A DNA stretch of 64,000 bases from assembly GCA_022792035.1 (NCBI GenBank), contig JAAWAE010000036.1, positions 18,378 to 82,377 on the forward strand, given 5' to 3'. Numbering within the stretch: the stretch's first letter is position 1; the number at the start of each line of letters is the position of its first letter. Positions 39,284-48,288 of the stretch are shown here, in pieces. Source of the DNA: Ruminiclostridium sp. GTDB taxonomy: Bacteria > Bacillota > Clostridia > Oscillospirales > Oscillospiraceae. Made by a program: the position numbers and the translations under genes. The notes under the pieces are model-generated. The model did no database searches, was not told the DNA's origin, and saw only the letters and a program-made list of their open reading frames with translations.

Positions 39284-40318
39284 TCACCCGATGGTACTCA
39301 TGATGTGCATCAGCGGCAGCATCACAGACAGCAGGATCAGGCCCACCAGCACCGAGCAGATCAGCACCAGTGCCGGCTCCACCCGGCTCACCATCTCCTC
39401 CACAGCGGCTTCGCTGTCTTCGGAGAGGTCCCGGGCAATCTTCTCCATGGCCATATCGGCCGAACCGCTGCGCTGACCCAGCTCCAACAGCCGGCAGGCG
39501 CTGCTGGGGAGCAGGTCGCTGCTGCGCACCGCCTCGGACAGGGAACTCCCCTCCTCCAGCTTATCGCAGCAGGACTGGCAGCGGGCCTGGGCCAGAGGCA
39601 CATCCGCCAGCAAGGTGGCTGAGAGCTCCAGCGCCTTCTCCAGCGGCAGGCCGCTGGTCATGCCCATGGACAGCGCCTGAATCAGGCGCGCGTTATTCAT
39701 ACGCCGGGAAACGCCCCGGTCTCCCCGGCTCCTGCGCCAGGAAGAGAGAATCTTGCCGCGAAAGCGGTCGCTCTGGGCAAAGGCGGCGCATAGCACCACC
39801 ACCACTGCCAGCAACACCCACAGCAAGGGCATCACAGATCCCAACCCGCGGCCCAAGGCCAGCAGGCCCCCGGCTACGCCGGTAAGCCTGCTGCCCAGGG
39901 AGATATATACATCATTGAATATGGGCAGGACCCGGATCAGGAGCACCCCGATGACCACCAGCATCAGCACCAGCATCACCGCCGGATACAGCAGCGCGCT
40001 GCGCACCTGACGCTCCAGGCGCATCCTGCGCTCGTAGTACTGGGACAGCCCGGCCAGGGCCTCCTCGGTGCGGCCGGTCTCCTCCCCCACCTGGATCAGT
40101 CCGCAAACGTAGGCAGGGAAGCGTCCGCTCTGCCGCAGGCACTCCGAGAGCGGTGCGCCCAGGTCAGCCTGTTCTGCCATGCCCTCCAGCAGGTCCTGGT
40201 AGGCGCCCTCCTGGCCCAGAAGGGCCAGGGCGTCGCCTACGCTGACACCAGCGTGGAGGAGCAGATACAGTTCCATGGTCAAACCGGAGAGTTCCCGGTT
40301 CGTGATCGTCTTTGCCAT
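39284..40318 (-). CDS. Type II secretion/type IV pilus inner-membrane protein F family
   Basis: GspF repeats: LYLLLHAGVSVGDALALLG...PAYVCGLIQVGEETGRTEEALAGLSQYYERRMRLERQVRSALLYPAVMLV. Confidence 0.9.
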   Translation of the reverse strand: MAKTITNRELSGLTMELYLLLHAGVSVGDALALLGQEGAYQDLLEGMAEQADLGAPLSECLRQSGRFPAYVCGLIQVGEETGRTEEALAGLSQYYERRMRLERQVRSALLYPAVMLVLMLVVIGVLLIRVLPIFNDVYISLGSRLTGVAGGLLALGRGLGSVMPLLWVLLAVVVVLCAAFAQSDRFRGKILSSWRRSRGDRGVSRRMNNARLIQALSMGMTSGLPLEKALELSATLLADVPLAQARCQSCCDKLEEGSSLSEAVRSSDLLPSSACRLLELGQRSGSADMAMEKIARDLSEDSEAAVEEMVSRVEPALVLICSVLVGLILLSVMLPLMHIMSTIG

Positions 40319-40329
40319 CGTGCAGGATC

Positions 40330-41334
40330 TTAGTAGAGGTACTTGGTGGTGTAGTTGCTGCCGTCACCCACGTACTGCTGAATCGCCGCACTGTTTTTGC
40401 TGGAAGAGATGAAGGTGGGGTCCATCCGCTGCCAGGAGGTGCCGTCAAAGAAGATGGCGCCGTCCACCCAGCCGCTCTCCTCGGTATAGACGCTGACCCA
40501 GGCATGGTATGCCTGACCGGCGTAGCCCACCACCAGCTTGCAGGGGATATCCTGGCTGCGCAGCATCCCGGTCATCAGGGCGGCATAGTCGAAGCAGATG
40601 CCCTTGCCCTCAGCCAGGGTGGTATCCAGGACAGGCAGATAGCCGGACTTCACCGTAGCGGCCTTCTGGCTGTCATAGGTGATGTGGGAGACCACAAAGT
40701 CATAGACCTTCTGCACCTTTTTCAAGGTGTCCGTCTCCCCGCTGGTGAGCTCCGCGGCCTTGGCCACGGTGTTCTTGGCCACACCATAGTCTACATACTG
40801 GTTGGGATAGAGGAAGGGGCCGAACTCGTTGGCCAGAGTCACGTCAAAGGACTCGGACAGAACGGTGGCATAGCGGTCGCTCTCGATGTTCTCGAAAACC
40901 GTCACCTGATACTTCCCGTTGCCGTCGGACAGGGGGAAGGTGGTCCAGGTGTCCGCCTTCAGGTCATAGGTGTAAGTGGTCTTTGCCGTCACCTGGACCT
41001 TCAGCCGCTTTCCGGAGGCAGAGGAGCTGGTGATCATGATATAACCATCCTTGGCGTTGGAATAATCGATGGTAGCCTGATCGCTCTTCTTAGCCTGGGT
41101 CCCGGGGGCCGTGGGCTTGAGGTTGCCAGATTGTACGGGCTGAGGTGCGTCAGCCAGTGCTACCGCCTCGTCGCTGATTTTAGCCACTTCCACCACAGGC
41201 GAGACGTCGATATACATCGACTCAGAGTCGTTCTCCTGGGCCGGCTGGGACGCGCTTTCGTCCTGTGTGCCGCAGCCTGCCAGCAGCATCAGCAACATAG
41301 AGGCCAGGAGAACCAATGAAAGTTTTTTCTTCAT
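40330..41334 (-). CDS. Transglutaminase-like domain lipoprotein
   Basis: Lipobox MLLAGCGTQ; AEGKGICFDYAALMTGMLRSQDIPCKLVVGYAGQAYHAWVSVYTEESGWV. Confidence 0.9.
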   Translation of the reverse strand: MKKKLSLVLLASMLLMLLAGCGTQDESASQPAQENDSESMYIDVSPVVEVAKISDEAVALADAPQPVQSGNLKPTAPGTQAKKSDQATIDYSNAKDGYIMITSSSASGKRLKVQVTAKTTYTYDLKADTWTTFPLSDGNGKYQVTVFENIESDRYATVLSESFDVTLANEFGPFLYPNQYVDYGVAKNTVAKAAELTSGETDTLKKVQKVYDFVVSHITYDSQKAATVKSGYLPVLDTTLAEGKGICFDYAALMTGMLRSQDIPCKLVVGYAGQAYHAWVSVYTEESGWVDGAIFFDGTSWQRMDPTFISSSKNSAAIQQYVGDGSNYTTKYLY

Positions 41335-41360
41335 ATACATTTCCTCCCTTAGACGATGTT

Positions 41361-41403
41361 TGGAAGCTATACCCGCTGTGCACGCAAACAGGTACAGCTT
41401 CCA
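41361..41403 (-). promoter_or_regulatory. 5'-UTR stem-loop upstream of the transglutaminase lipoprotein
   Basis: Reverse strand TGGAAGCTGTACCTGTTTGCGTGCACAGCGGGTATAGCTTCCA; promoter TTGCTT-N17-TAAAAT lies just upstream. Confidence 0.6.
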
Positions 41404-41506
41404 TGGGCATTTTACCATAGAGGATATGACAAAGCAAGCACATTTTTCTTTCTTTTCTGCCTATCTATATCCTATGAATTCCCTCCCTTTTGTGCTACTT
41501 TTCGCA

Positions 41507-41556
41507 AAGGAAGGCCCGACCCAGAGAAGTCTTCCCCGGGACGGGCCTTCCTTTTT
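41507..41556. terminator. Terminator hairpin downstream of nifU
   Basis: AAAGGAAGGCCCGACCC...GGGACGGGCCTTCCTTTTT. Confidence 0.7.
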
Positions 41557-41950
41557 ATGATTTTTCAGCTGCTGCCACCGCCTGCCGCCGGCGGTAGTCC
41601 TCCAGCGCCGCCTGGATGGCCTCCTCCGCCAGCACCGAACAGTGGAGCTTGTGGGCCGGCAGGCCGTCCAGGGCCTGGGTCACGGCCTTGTTGCTCAGCT
41701 GCGCGGCCTCCTCCAAGGGCCTGCCCTTGATCAGCTCAGTGGCCATGGAGCTGGAGGCAATGGCACTGCCGCAGCCGAAGGTCTCGAAGCGGACGTCTGT
41801 GACGATGCCGTCGTCGATCTTCAAATAGATCTTCATGATATCGCCGCAGACCGCGTTGCCCACCTCACCGACCCCGTCGGCGTCCTCGATCACCCCCACG
41901 TTCCGGGGATTTCTGAAATGATCCATCACTTTTTCGCTGTATAGCGCCAT
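41555..41950 (-). CDS. nifU: Fe-S cluster assembly scaffold, NifU/IscU-like
   Basis: VMDHFRNPRNVGVIEDADGVGEVGNAVCGDIMKIYLKI...ETFGCGSAIASSSMATELIKG. Confidence 0.93.
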   Translation of the reverse strand: MALYSEKVMDHFRNPRNVGVIEDADGVGEVGNAVCGDIMKIYLKIDDGIVTDVRFETFGCGSAIASSSMATELIKGRPLEEAAQLSNKAVTQALDGLPAHKLHCSVLAEEAIQAALEDYRRRQAVAAAEKS

Positions 41951-41981
41951 CGTACCCTTCCTCCTTATGATCTATTGTTTA

Positions 41982-43166
41982 TTATAGGATAAATGCCTGC
42001 TTCCCGCTGCACTTGTCCCTCCATAGGGGAGACATGGCCCGCAGGCAGGCCACTGTCTCCGGGACTGCCTTTAGAATCGCCTCTACATCCGCCTCGCTGT
42101 TCTCCTCGCTCAGGGACAGCCGCAGAGAGCCGTGGGCTACCTCATGAGGACGGCCCAAAGCCAGCAGGACATGGCTGGGGTCCAGAGAACCAGAGGTACA
42201 GGCCGAGCCGGAGGAGGCACAGATTCCTTTGTCATCCAGCAGCAGAAGCAAGCTCTCCCCTTCCACACCCTCGAAGCAGAAGCTGACATTGCCGGGGAGG
42301 CGGTCCACCGGGTCGCCGTTGAGCGCGGAATGCGGGATCGCTCCCAGCCCCGCGATCAGCTTGTCCCGCAGGGCGGAGACCTTGGCGGCATTCTCCGCCC
42401 TGTGGGCACAGGCTTCCTCTAGGGCCGCCGCCATGCCCACGATCCCCGGAACGTTCTCCGTCCCCGCCCGCTTACCCCGCTCCTGGGCGCCGCCCTGGAT
42501 GAGGCTGGTCAGAGGGAGGCCCTGTCGGGTATAGAGCACCCCCACGCCCTTGGGTCCGTGGAACTTATGCGCCGACAGCGAGAGCATATCTATCTTCTGC
42601 GCCCGGACGTCCACTGGCAGGTGTCCCACCGCCTGGACCGCGTCGGTGTGGAAGAGCACCTTCCTCTCCCGGCACAGTGCCCCGATCTCCGGAATGGGCA
42701 GAACGGAGCCTACCTCGTTGTTGGCGTACATGATGGTCACCAGGGCCGTATCCTCTCGGATGGCCTGGGCCACCTGCTGGACCGTAACGGTCCCCTTCTC
42801 CCCCACCGGGAGCAGCTCTATTTCATAGCCCTCCTTCCCCAGCTGCTCCAGGGTGTGCAGGACGGCGTGGTGCTCGAAGGCCGTGGAGAGGATATGCCGT
42901 TTCCCGCGCTCCGCCCCGATCCGGGCGGCAGAGCGGATCGCTTGGTTGTCCGCCTCACTGCCCCCGGAAGTAAACGTGATCTCTCGGGGCTGCGCGCCGA
43001 TGCAGGCGGCAATTCTGGCCCGGGCATCCTCTAAAACCTCCGCCGCCCGCTGGCCCAGGTCGTAGAGGCTGGAGGGATTGCCCCAAGTCTCTTTCATGCA
43101 GGTGAGCATAGCATCGAGCACTGTGGGACTCATCCGGGTGGTGGCCGCGTTGTCTGCGTAAATCAT
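41982..43166 (-). CDS. nifS: Cysteine desulfurase NifS-like
   Basis: MIYADNAATTRMSPTVLDAML; LSLSAHKFHGPKGVGVLY; ICASSGSACTSGSLDPSHVLLA. Confidence 0.95.
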   Translation of the reverse strand: MIYADNAATTRMSPTVLDAMLTCMKETWGNPSSLYDLGQRAAEVLEDARARIAACIGAQPREITFTSGGSEADNQAIRSAARIGAERGKRHILSTAFEHHAVLHTLEQLGKEGYEIELLPVGEKGTVTVQQVAQAIREDTALVTIMYANNEVGSVLPIPEIGALCRERKVLFHTDAVQAVGHLPVDVRAQKIDMLSLSAHKFHGPKGVGVLYTRQGLPLTSLIQGGAQERGKRAGTENVPGIVGMAAALEEACAHRAENAAKVSALRDKLIAGLGAIPHSALNGDPVDRLPGNVSFCFEGVEGESLLLLLDDKGICASSGSACTSGSLDPSHVLLALGRPHEVAHGSLRLSLSEENSEADVEAILKAVPETVACLRAMSPLWRDKCSGKQAFIL

Positions 43167-43200
43167 GAGACTTTCCCTTCCTTTCTCTGTTTCGTTCGTG

Positions 43201-44136
43201 TTACACTTCCGCGAAGAGCGGGGTAGATAGGTACCGCTCGCCGGTGTCCGGCAGCAGGACCACGATGGTCTTATCTGCATTCTCCGGCCGCTTGGCCAGG
43301 GTCAAGGCCGCGTGGAGGGCCGCGCCGGAGGAAATACCCACCAGAACCCCCTCTGTACGACTCATCAGGCGTCCGGCGGCAAAGGCGTCCTCGTTGGATA
43401 CCGGGAGGATCTCATCATAAACCGACGTATCCAGTATCTCCGGGACGAAGCCCGCGCCGATGCCTTGAATCTTGTGGGCGCCTGCGCGGCCCTCGCTGAG
43501 GACCGGAGAGTCCTTGGGTTCCACCGCTACCACTTTTACCGCTGGGTTTCGCTCCTTCAAATACTGGCCCACGCCGGTGATGGTCCCGCCTGTGCCGACA
43601 CCCGCCACGAAAATATCTATCTTGCCCTCGGTATCCTCCCAGATTTCCGGGCCGGTGGTGATCTTATGCGCGGCGGGGTTGGCGGGGTTGACGAACTGCC
43701 CGAGGGTCACACTGCCTGGGATCTCCACCGCCAACTCCTCTGCCTTGGTAACGGCCCCCTTCATGCCCTTGGCCCCTTCTGTGAGGATCAGCTCCGCACC
43801 GTAAGCGCCCATCAGCTGACGGCGCTCCACGCTCATAGTCTCCGGCATGGTGATGATAAGACGGTATCCCTTTGCCGCCGCTACCGACGCTAAGCCGATG
43901 CCGGTGTTCCCGGAAGTGGGTTCGATGAGGACCGCGCCGGGTTTCAGTCTGCCGCTGGCCTCGGCTTCGTCGATCATGGCTTTGGCAATCCGGTCCTTTA
44001 CCGACCCGGCGGGGTTGAAATACTCCAGCTTCGCCAGAACACGGGCCTGTAAGCCCTGGGCTTCCTCCATGCGTTTGAGCTCCAGGAGGGGTGTTTTGCC
44101 GATCAGCTGCTCGATAGATGTATAGATCTTAGCCAC
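43201..44136 (-). CDS. cysK: Cysteine synthase A
   Basis: [72 protein letters not shown]. Confidence 0.96.
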   Translation of the reverse strand: MAKIYTSIEQLIGKTPLLELKRMEEAQGLQARVLAKLEYFNPAGSVKDRIAKAMIDEAEASGRLKPGAVLIEPTSGNTGIGLASVAAAKGYRLIITMPETMSVERRQLMGAYGAELILTEGAKGMKGAVTKAEELAVEIPGSVTLGQFVNPANPAAHKITTGPEIWEDTEGKIDIFVAGVGTGGTITGVGQYLKERNPAVKVVAVEPKDSPVLSEGRAGAHKIQGIGAGFVPEILDTSVYDEILPVSNEDAFAAGRLMSRTEGVLVGISSGAALHAALTLAKRPENADKTIVVLLPDTGERYLSTPLFAEV

Positions 44137-45433
44137 GGTCTGCTCCTTTCTCTGCGGCGGCGGAAAAACCCCGCTCTAAGTCGGCCAGGATGTCATCGAT
44201 GTGCTCAGTCCCGATGGACAGACGGATGGTGTTGGGGCGGATGCCCTGGTCCAGCAGCTCCTCCTCCGTGAGCTGGGCGTGGGTGGTAGTCGCCGGGTGG
44301 ATCACCAGAGATTTGACGTCCGCTACGTTGGCCAGCAGAGAGAAAAGCTCCAGGTGGTCGATAAATCGATGGGCCTCGGCTTGTCCGCCCTTGATCTCAA
44401 AGGTGAAGATAGAAGCTCCGCCGTGGGGGAAATAACGCTGGTACAAGGCGTAGTCGGGATGCTCTGGAAGGCTGGGGTGGTTCACCGCCTCCACCTGGGG
44501 ATGGGTCCGGAGGAAATCCACCACCTTCTTCGTGTTCTCCCCATGCCGTTCTAGCCGCAGGGAGAGGGTCTCCACCCCCTGAAGCAGCAGGAAGGCATTG
44601 AAGGGCGAAAGGGTCGCTCCAGTGTCCCGGAGGAGGATCGCCCGGATGTAGGTGGCAAAAGCGGCAGGTCCGGCGGCTTCCGTGAAGCTGACGCCGTGGT
44701 AGCTGGGGTTGGGTTCCGCAATGGGGGCATACTTCCCGCTGGCCTTCCAGTCGAACGTCCCCCCGTCTACGATGATCCCGCCCAGGGTGGTGCCGTGCCC
44801 GCCGATGAACTTCGTGGCAGAGTGGACCACGATGTCCGCCCCGTGCTCGATGGGCCGGAGCAGGTACGGTGTGGCGAAGGTGTTGTCGATCACCAGGGGC
44901 AGGCCGTGGGCATGGGCGATGGCCGCAATGGCGTCGATGTCCGGGATGTCGCTGTTGGGATTGCCCAGGGTCTCCAGGTAGATGGCCTTGGTGTTGGGCT
45001 GGATGGCCCCCTCCACCTCTGAGAGGTCATGGGCATCCACAAAGGTGGTCTGGATACCGTACTGAGGGAGGGTATGGGCCAGGAGGTTATAGCTCCCGCC
45101 ATAGATGGTCTTTTGGGCTATGATGTGCTCCCCCGCCTGGGCCAGGGCTTGGATCGTATAGGTGATTGCCGCCGCGCCGGAGGCCAGAGCTAAGGCTGCT
45201 GTGCCGCCCTCCAAGGCCGCGATGCGGCGTTCCAGGACGTCCTGGGTGGAGTTGGTCAGACGTCCGTAAATATTGCCCGGGTCTGCCAGGCCAAAGCGGG
45301 CAGCAGCATGGGCGCAGTCCCGGAAAACGTAAGACGTGGTCTGGTAGATCGGCACTGCCCGAGCATCGGTGGCCGGGTCGGGCTGCTCCTGGCCCGCGTG
45401 GAGCTGGATGGTCTCAAATCTATGCTTTTCCAT
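44129..45433 (-). CDS. metY: O-acetylhomoserine aminocarboxypropyltransferase/cysteine synthase
   Basis: [56 protein letters not shown]. Confidence 0.94.
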   Translation of the reverse strand: MEKHRFETIQLHAGQEQPDPATDARAVPIYQTTSYVFRDCAHAAARFGLADPGNIYGRLTNSTQDVLERRIAALEGGTAALALASGAAAITYTIQALAQAGEHIIAQKTIYGGSYNLLAHTLPQYGIQTTFVDAHDLSEVEGAIQPNTKAIYLETLGNPNSDIPDIDAIAAIAHAHGLPLVIDNTFATPYLLRPIEHGADIVVHSATKFIGGHGTTLGGIIVDGGTFDWKASGKYAPIAEPNPSYHGVSFTEAAGPAAFATYIRAILLRDTGATLSPFNAFLLLQGVETLSLRLERHGENTKKVVDFLRTHPQVEAVNHPSLPEHPDYALYQRYFPHGGASIFTFEIKGGQAEAHRFIDHLELFSLLANVADVKSLVIHPATTTHAQLTEEELLDQGIRPNTIRLSIGTEHIDDILADLERGFSAAAEKGADRG

Positions 45434-45469
45434 GGATGGATTCCCTCTTTCTTCGTTTAGGCTGCCGCT

Positions 45470-45498
45470 ATTATAATCCTATTTCCCCACTATGTCAA
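45470..45498 (-). promoter_or_regulatory. Exact consensus promoter of the metY-cysK-nifS-nifU cluster
   Basis: Reverse strand TTGACA-TAGTGGGGAAATAGGAT-TATAAT (17-bp spacer). Confidence 0.85.
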
Positions 45499-45529
45499 TA
45501 GGTATTTTGGATATAACTCCCACAAAAAA

Positions 45530-45568
45530 AGAAAACCTGCCGCAGGCTGTTTTGTCCTGCGGCAGGTC
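45530..45568. terminator. Terminator of the sipL-like gene
   Basis: CCTGCCGCAGG-CTGTTTTGT-CCTGCGGCAGG. Confidence 0.8.
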
Positions 45569-45588
45569 CCGTGTCATAGAATGCCGGT

Positions 45589-47112
45589 TCAGCTGCTCTT
45601 GCGGGGGATGAGCAGCATCTGTCCGGGATACAGCTCCCCGGAGGTCAGGCCCGTGGCCTCCATGATGGCGCCGTCGCTGGTGCGGTAGGCCTTGGCCACG
45701 TCCCAGAGGCTCTCCCCCTGGCGGACGGTGCGCAGGACCACCGAGGGCTGGCCGTCTGCATCCTCTCTCTTCTCTCCCAGGCTCACATGGCTGATGGCCT
45801 GGGTACTCCCTTTCTCCAAGAGCATCCAGTGGAAGGCCAGGGGGAAGGTGATCTCCACCCCCTCCTCGCCCAGCACCGCCGTGGGTTCCCGCAGCAGCTC
45901 CGCTCGATAGATGCAGTGCAGCTCTCCCCCCTCCGGGACGCGGTGCGTCACCAGGATGCTCTTCTTGACCGCCGCGGGTCCTTCCGCCGTTTCATAGAGG
46001 GCCATCAGTTCCGCCTGCTGCTTCAAGGCCAGATCCTGGCCCTCCCGGCTTTGGTCCAGGCGGCCCAGACGAACTTGGATATCCAGAAGGCCCGTGGCCT
46101 CCGCTTCCAGGGGCAGGACCTCCCGCAGACTCTCCTGGGTCTGGTCTTGCTGGACCATGCGCAGGGTGCTGAGGGTACTGCTCTCCGATTCCAGCTCATA
46201 ATCTGTGCTGTACAGATCCGTGAGCACCGGGACCTCCACCTGCCGGCGGAGCACCGCCTGGGCCTGGAGGGCCAGGTCCACTTGGAAGGAGCGGGCCTCT
46301 CCCTCCACCAGGGTACACTTCACATCGTTGAAGAACAGTTCCAAATCGCAGAGACTGTCCTCCCGGTCCTCCCCCACCTCCATGATCTGGGAGTAGGGCA
46401 GGTGGAAGTCCGCGGAGAACACTCCGCCGCCCTCCTCCCGGCACAGCAGCTTCAGCACCGCTTCCCCCTTGAACACCAGCTTGCTGCCGATGACCTTGGC
46501 CTCTGTGCAGGTGCACTCCGCCCGGGTGCGCAGCAGCTCCGCCGCGTCCGGGCGGCCGGCGGGGAGGTTGAGCACATCGCTGTAAGTAAAATCCTTCTCT
46601 TGGGCGCAGACTGTGACCAGGCTTTCCAAAACCCCCGGCCGCTGCCGTACCCCGTAGTCCTCCCCCTCCACCACATGGCTGGCGGGGTCCAGCACCTGGG
46701 GCGAGTACACCTCCAGCTCCAGACAGCAGCCCACACGGACCAATACCTTTCGGGGATTGAGCAGGTGGACGTCGGTAGAGAGCACCCGAGGCGTCACGCG
46801 GAGCACCGAGCGCCGGGTGATGCAGGACAGCTCCGGGGACGCGGCGAAGGGCAGCGTCACCTCCATGGTCTGCAAGCCCCCCTCCCCTTCCGGGCGGTAG
46901 AGGATGGTGGTCTTGAGCAGCCCGGAAAACTCCGCCTTCCCATCCTGGGGTTCCTTGCGCTGTAGGAGAAGGCGGGTCTCCCCATCCACTACCTGAAAAA
47001 TATCCGGACGGGCGTCGGGGACGATCATTTCCGCCGTTTCTTCCTGTTCGATCGTGGTGCGGCAGGCGGTTTCCCAGCACTGCACGGTCTCTTGCCGCAG
47101 CTCCAATTCCAT
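45589..47112 (-). CDS. DUF3794 (SPOCS) domain protein with C-terminal LysM, SipL-like spore morphogenesis protein
   Basis: MELELRQETVQCWETACRTTIEQEETAEMIVPDARPDIFQVVDGE; LysM VRQGESLWDVAKAYRTSDGAIMEATGLTSGELYPGQMLLIP. Confidence 0.88.
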   Translation of the reverse strand: MELELRQETVQCWETACRTTIEQEETAEMIVPDARPDIFQVVDGETRLLLQRKEPQDGKAEFSGLLKTTILYRPEGEGGLQTMEVTLPFAASPELSCITRRSVLRVTPRVLSTDVHLLNPRKVLVRVGCCLELEVYSPQVLDPASHVVEGEDYGVRQRPGVLESLVTVCAQEKDFTYSDVLNLPAGRPDAAELLRTRAECTCTEAKVIGSKLVFKGEAVLKLLCREEGGGVFSADFHLPYSQIMEVGEDREDSLCDLELFFNDVKCTLVEGEARSFQVDLALQAQAVLRRQVEVPVLTDLYSTDYELESESSTLSTLRMVQQDQTQESLREVLPLEAEATGLLDIQVRLGRLDQSREGQDLALKQQAELMALYETAEGPAAVKKSILVTHRVPEGGELHCIYRAELLREPTAVLGEEGVEITFPLAFHWMLLEKGSTQAISHVSLGEKREDADGQPSVVLRTVRQGESLWDVAKAYRTSDGAIMEATGLTSGELYPGQMLLIPRKSS

Positions 47113-47186
47113 ACCAGTGACCATTCCTTTCTTGTGGCGTTGCGTATGCGTATGCCAAAGTCTATGCTGTCACCGGAGGTTCTATG

Positions 47187-47258
47187 CTACTTCATGCCAA
47201 AGAGCTTTTTCAGCAGTCCGGCCAGCGCCTTGGGCGCATTCACCACCACCATCTTCAT
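47187..47258 (-). CDS. spoVM: Stage V sporulation protein SpoVM (23 aa micro-ORF, not in ORF track)
   Basis: MKMVVVNAPKALAGLLKKLFGMK; amphipathic SpoVM pattern with GGGAGGCGAGGGT RBS; downstream of rsgA as in other Firmicutes. Confidence 0.85.
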   Translation of the reverse strand: MKMVVVNAPKALAGLLKKLFGMK

Positions 47259-47287
47259 ACCCTCGCCTCCCTTCCCGGCGCAGAAAA

Positions 47288-47356
47288 CGCCGGCCTGTTC
47301 TCCGTGGGGGAACACGTCTCGTGTTCATCCCATCCTATGTCAGAGACAGGCCGGCG
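47288..47356 (-). promoter_or_regulatory. Long hairpin between rsgA and spoVM (terminator/attenuator-like)
   Basis: Reverse strand CGCCGGCCTGT...ACAGGCCGGCG followed by TTTT; inner hairpin AACACGAGACGTGTT. Confidence 0.6.
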
Positions 47357-47391
47357 GTTCATGACACGCCCTTCTTTGGGCGGTTTTTGTT

Positions 47392-48288
47392 TCATTCAGG
47401 GGTTTTCTTCTCCCAAGGGTGGCAGGCACTGGCCAGCTCGTAGAGCCGTATGTAGCTGCTATGGCGGCTCACGGAGATCTTCCCCGCCTCCATGGCCTCC
47501 AGTACAGCACAGCCCTGCTCCTTCACATGGGCACAGCCCTGGAAGCGGCACTTGTCCAGGTAGGGGCGGAACTCCCGAAAAGTCTCTGCCAGATGTTCTG
47601 TGTCCTCCAGTTCGGTCCCCTCGATGTCAAAGGCGGCAAAGCCGGGGGTGTCCGCCGCCAAGCCCCCGGACAAGGGCAGCAGCTCAACATGACGGGTGGT
47701 GTGCCGGCCCCGGCCCAGTTTGGTGCTGATCTCTCCGGTCTCCAGGCCAAAACCCGGCTCCAGGGCGTTCAAGATGCTGGACTTGCCCACGCCGGAGTTC
47801 CCGGTGAAGGCGGAGACTTTGCCGGAAACCATGCCGCGCAGTTCCTCAATGCCCTGACCCGTCTGCGCGCTCACCCGCAGGGTGGGAATCCCGGCTGCGG
47901 TGTAGAGCTCCGCCAGCTCCTCCGGCGCGGCAAGATCCCACTTATTGAAGCAGAGGATGGGCGTACAGCCTTTGGCCTCCGCCAGAGAGATCATGCGGTC
48001 CAGCAGGAAGGGGTCCGTCACCGGGACAGCCCCGGAGGCGATGATGACCAGCTGCTCAATGTTGGCCACGGCGGGACGCTGGAAGGAATTGCGCCGTGGG
48101 AGAACATCATCCAGAGACCCGGTGCCGTCGGGCTGGAGAGTGATTGTGACCCGGTCCCCCACCAGAGGCGTGACCCCCTGGTGGCGGAGCTTTCCTCGAG
48201 CATGGCAGGTCACCAAGTCAGACCCGCACTGTACATAATAGAAGCCGCTGAGGGCTTTCAAAATGATACCTTCTCTTTGTTCCATCAT
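47392..48288 (-). CDS. rsgA: Ribosome small subunit-dependent GTPase A
   Basis: NSFQRPAVANIEQLVIIAS, FTGNSGVGKSSILNALEPG, circularly permuted; DTPGFAAFDI; CRFQGCAHVKEQGCAV zinc motif. Confidence 0.95.
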   Translation of the reverse strand: MMEQREGIILKALSGFYYVQCGSDLVTCHARGKLRHQGVTPLVGDRVTITLQPDGTGSLDDVLPRRNSFQRPAVANIEQLVIIASGAVPVTDPFLLDRMISLAEAKGCTPILCFNKWDLAAPEELAELYTAAGIPTLRVSAQTGQGIEELRGMVSGKVSAFTGNSGVGKSSILNALEPGFGLETGEISTKLGRGRHTTRHVELLPLSGGLAADTPGFAAFDIEGTELEDTEHLAETFREFRPYLDKCRFQGCAHVKEQGCAVLEAMEAGKISVSRHSSYIRLYELASACHPWEKKTPE

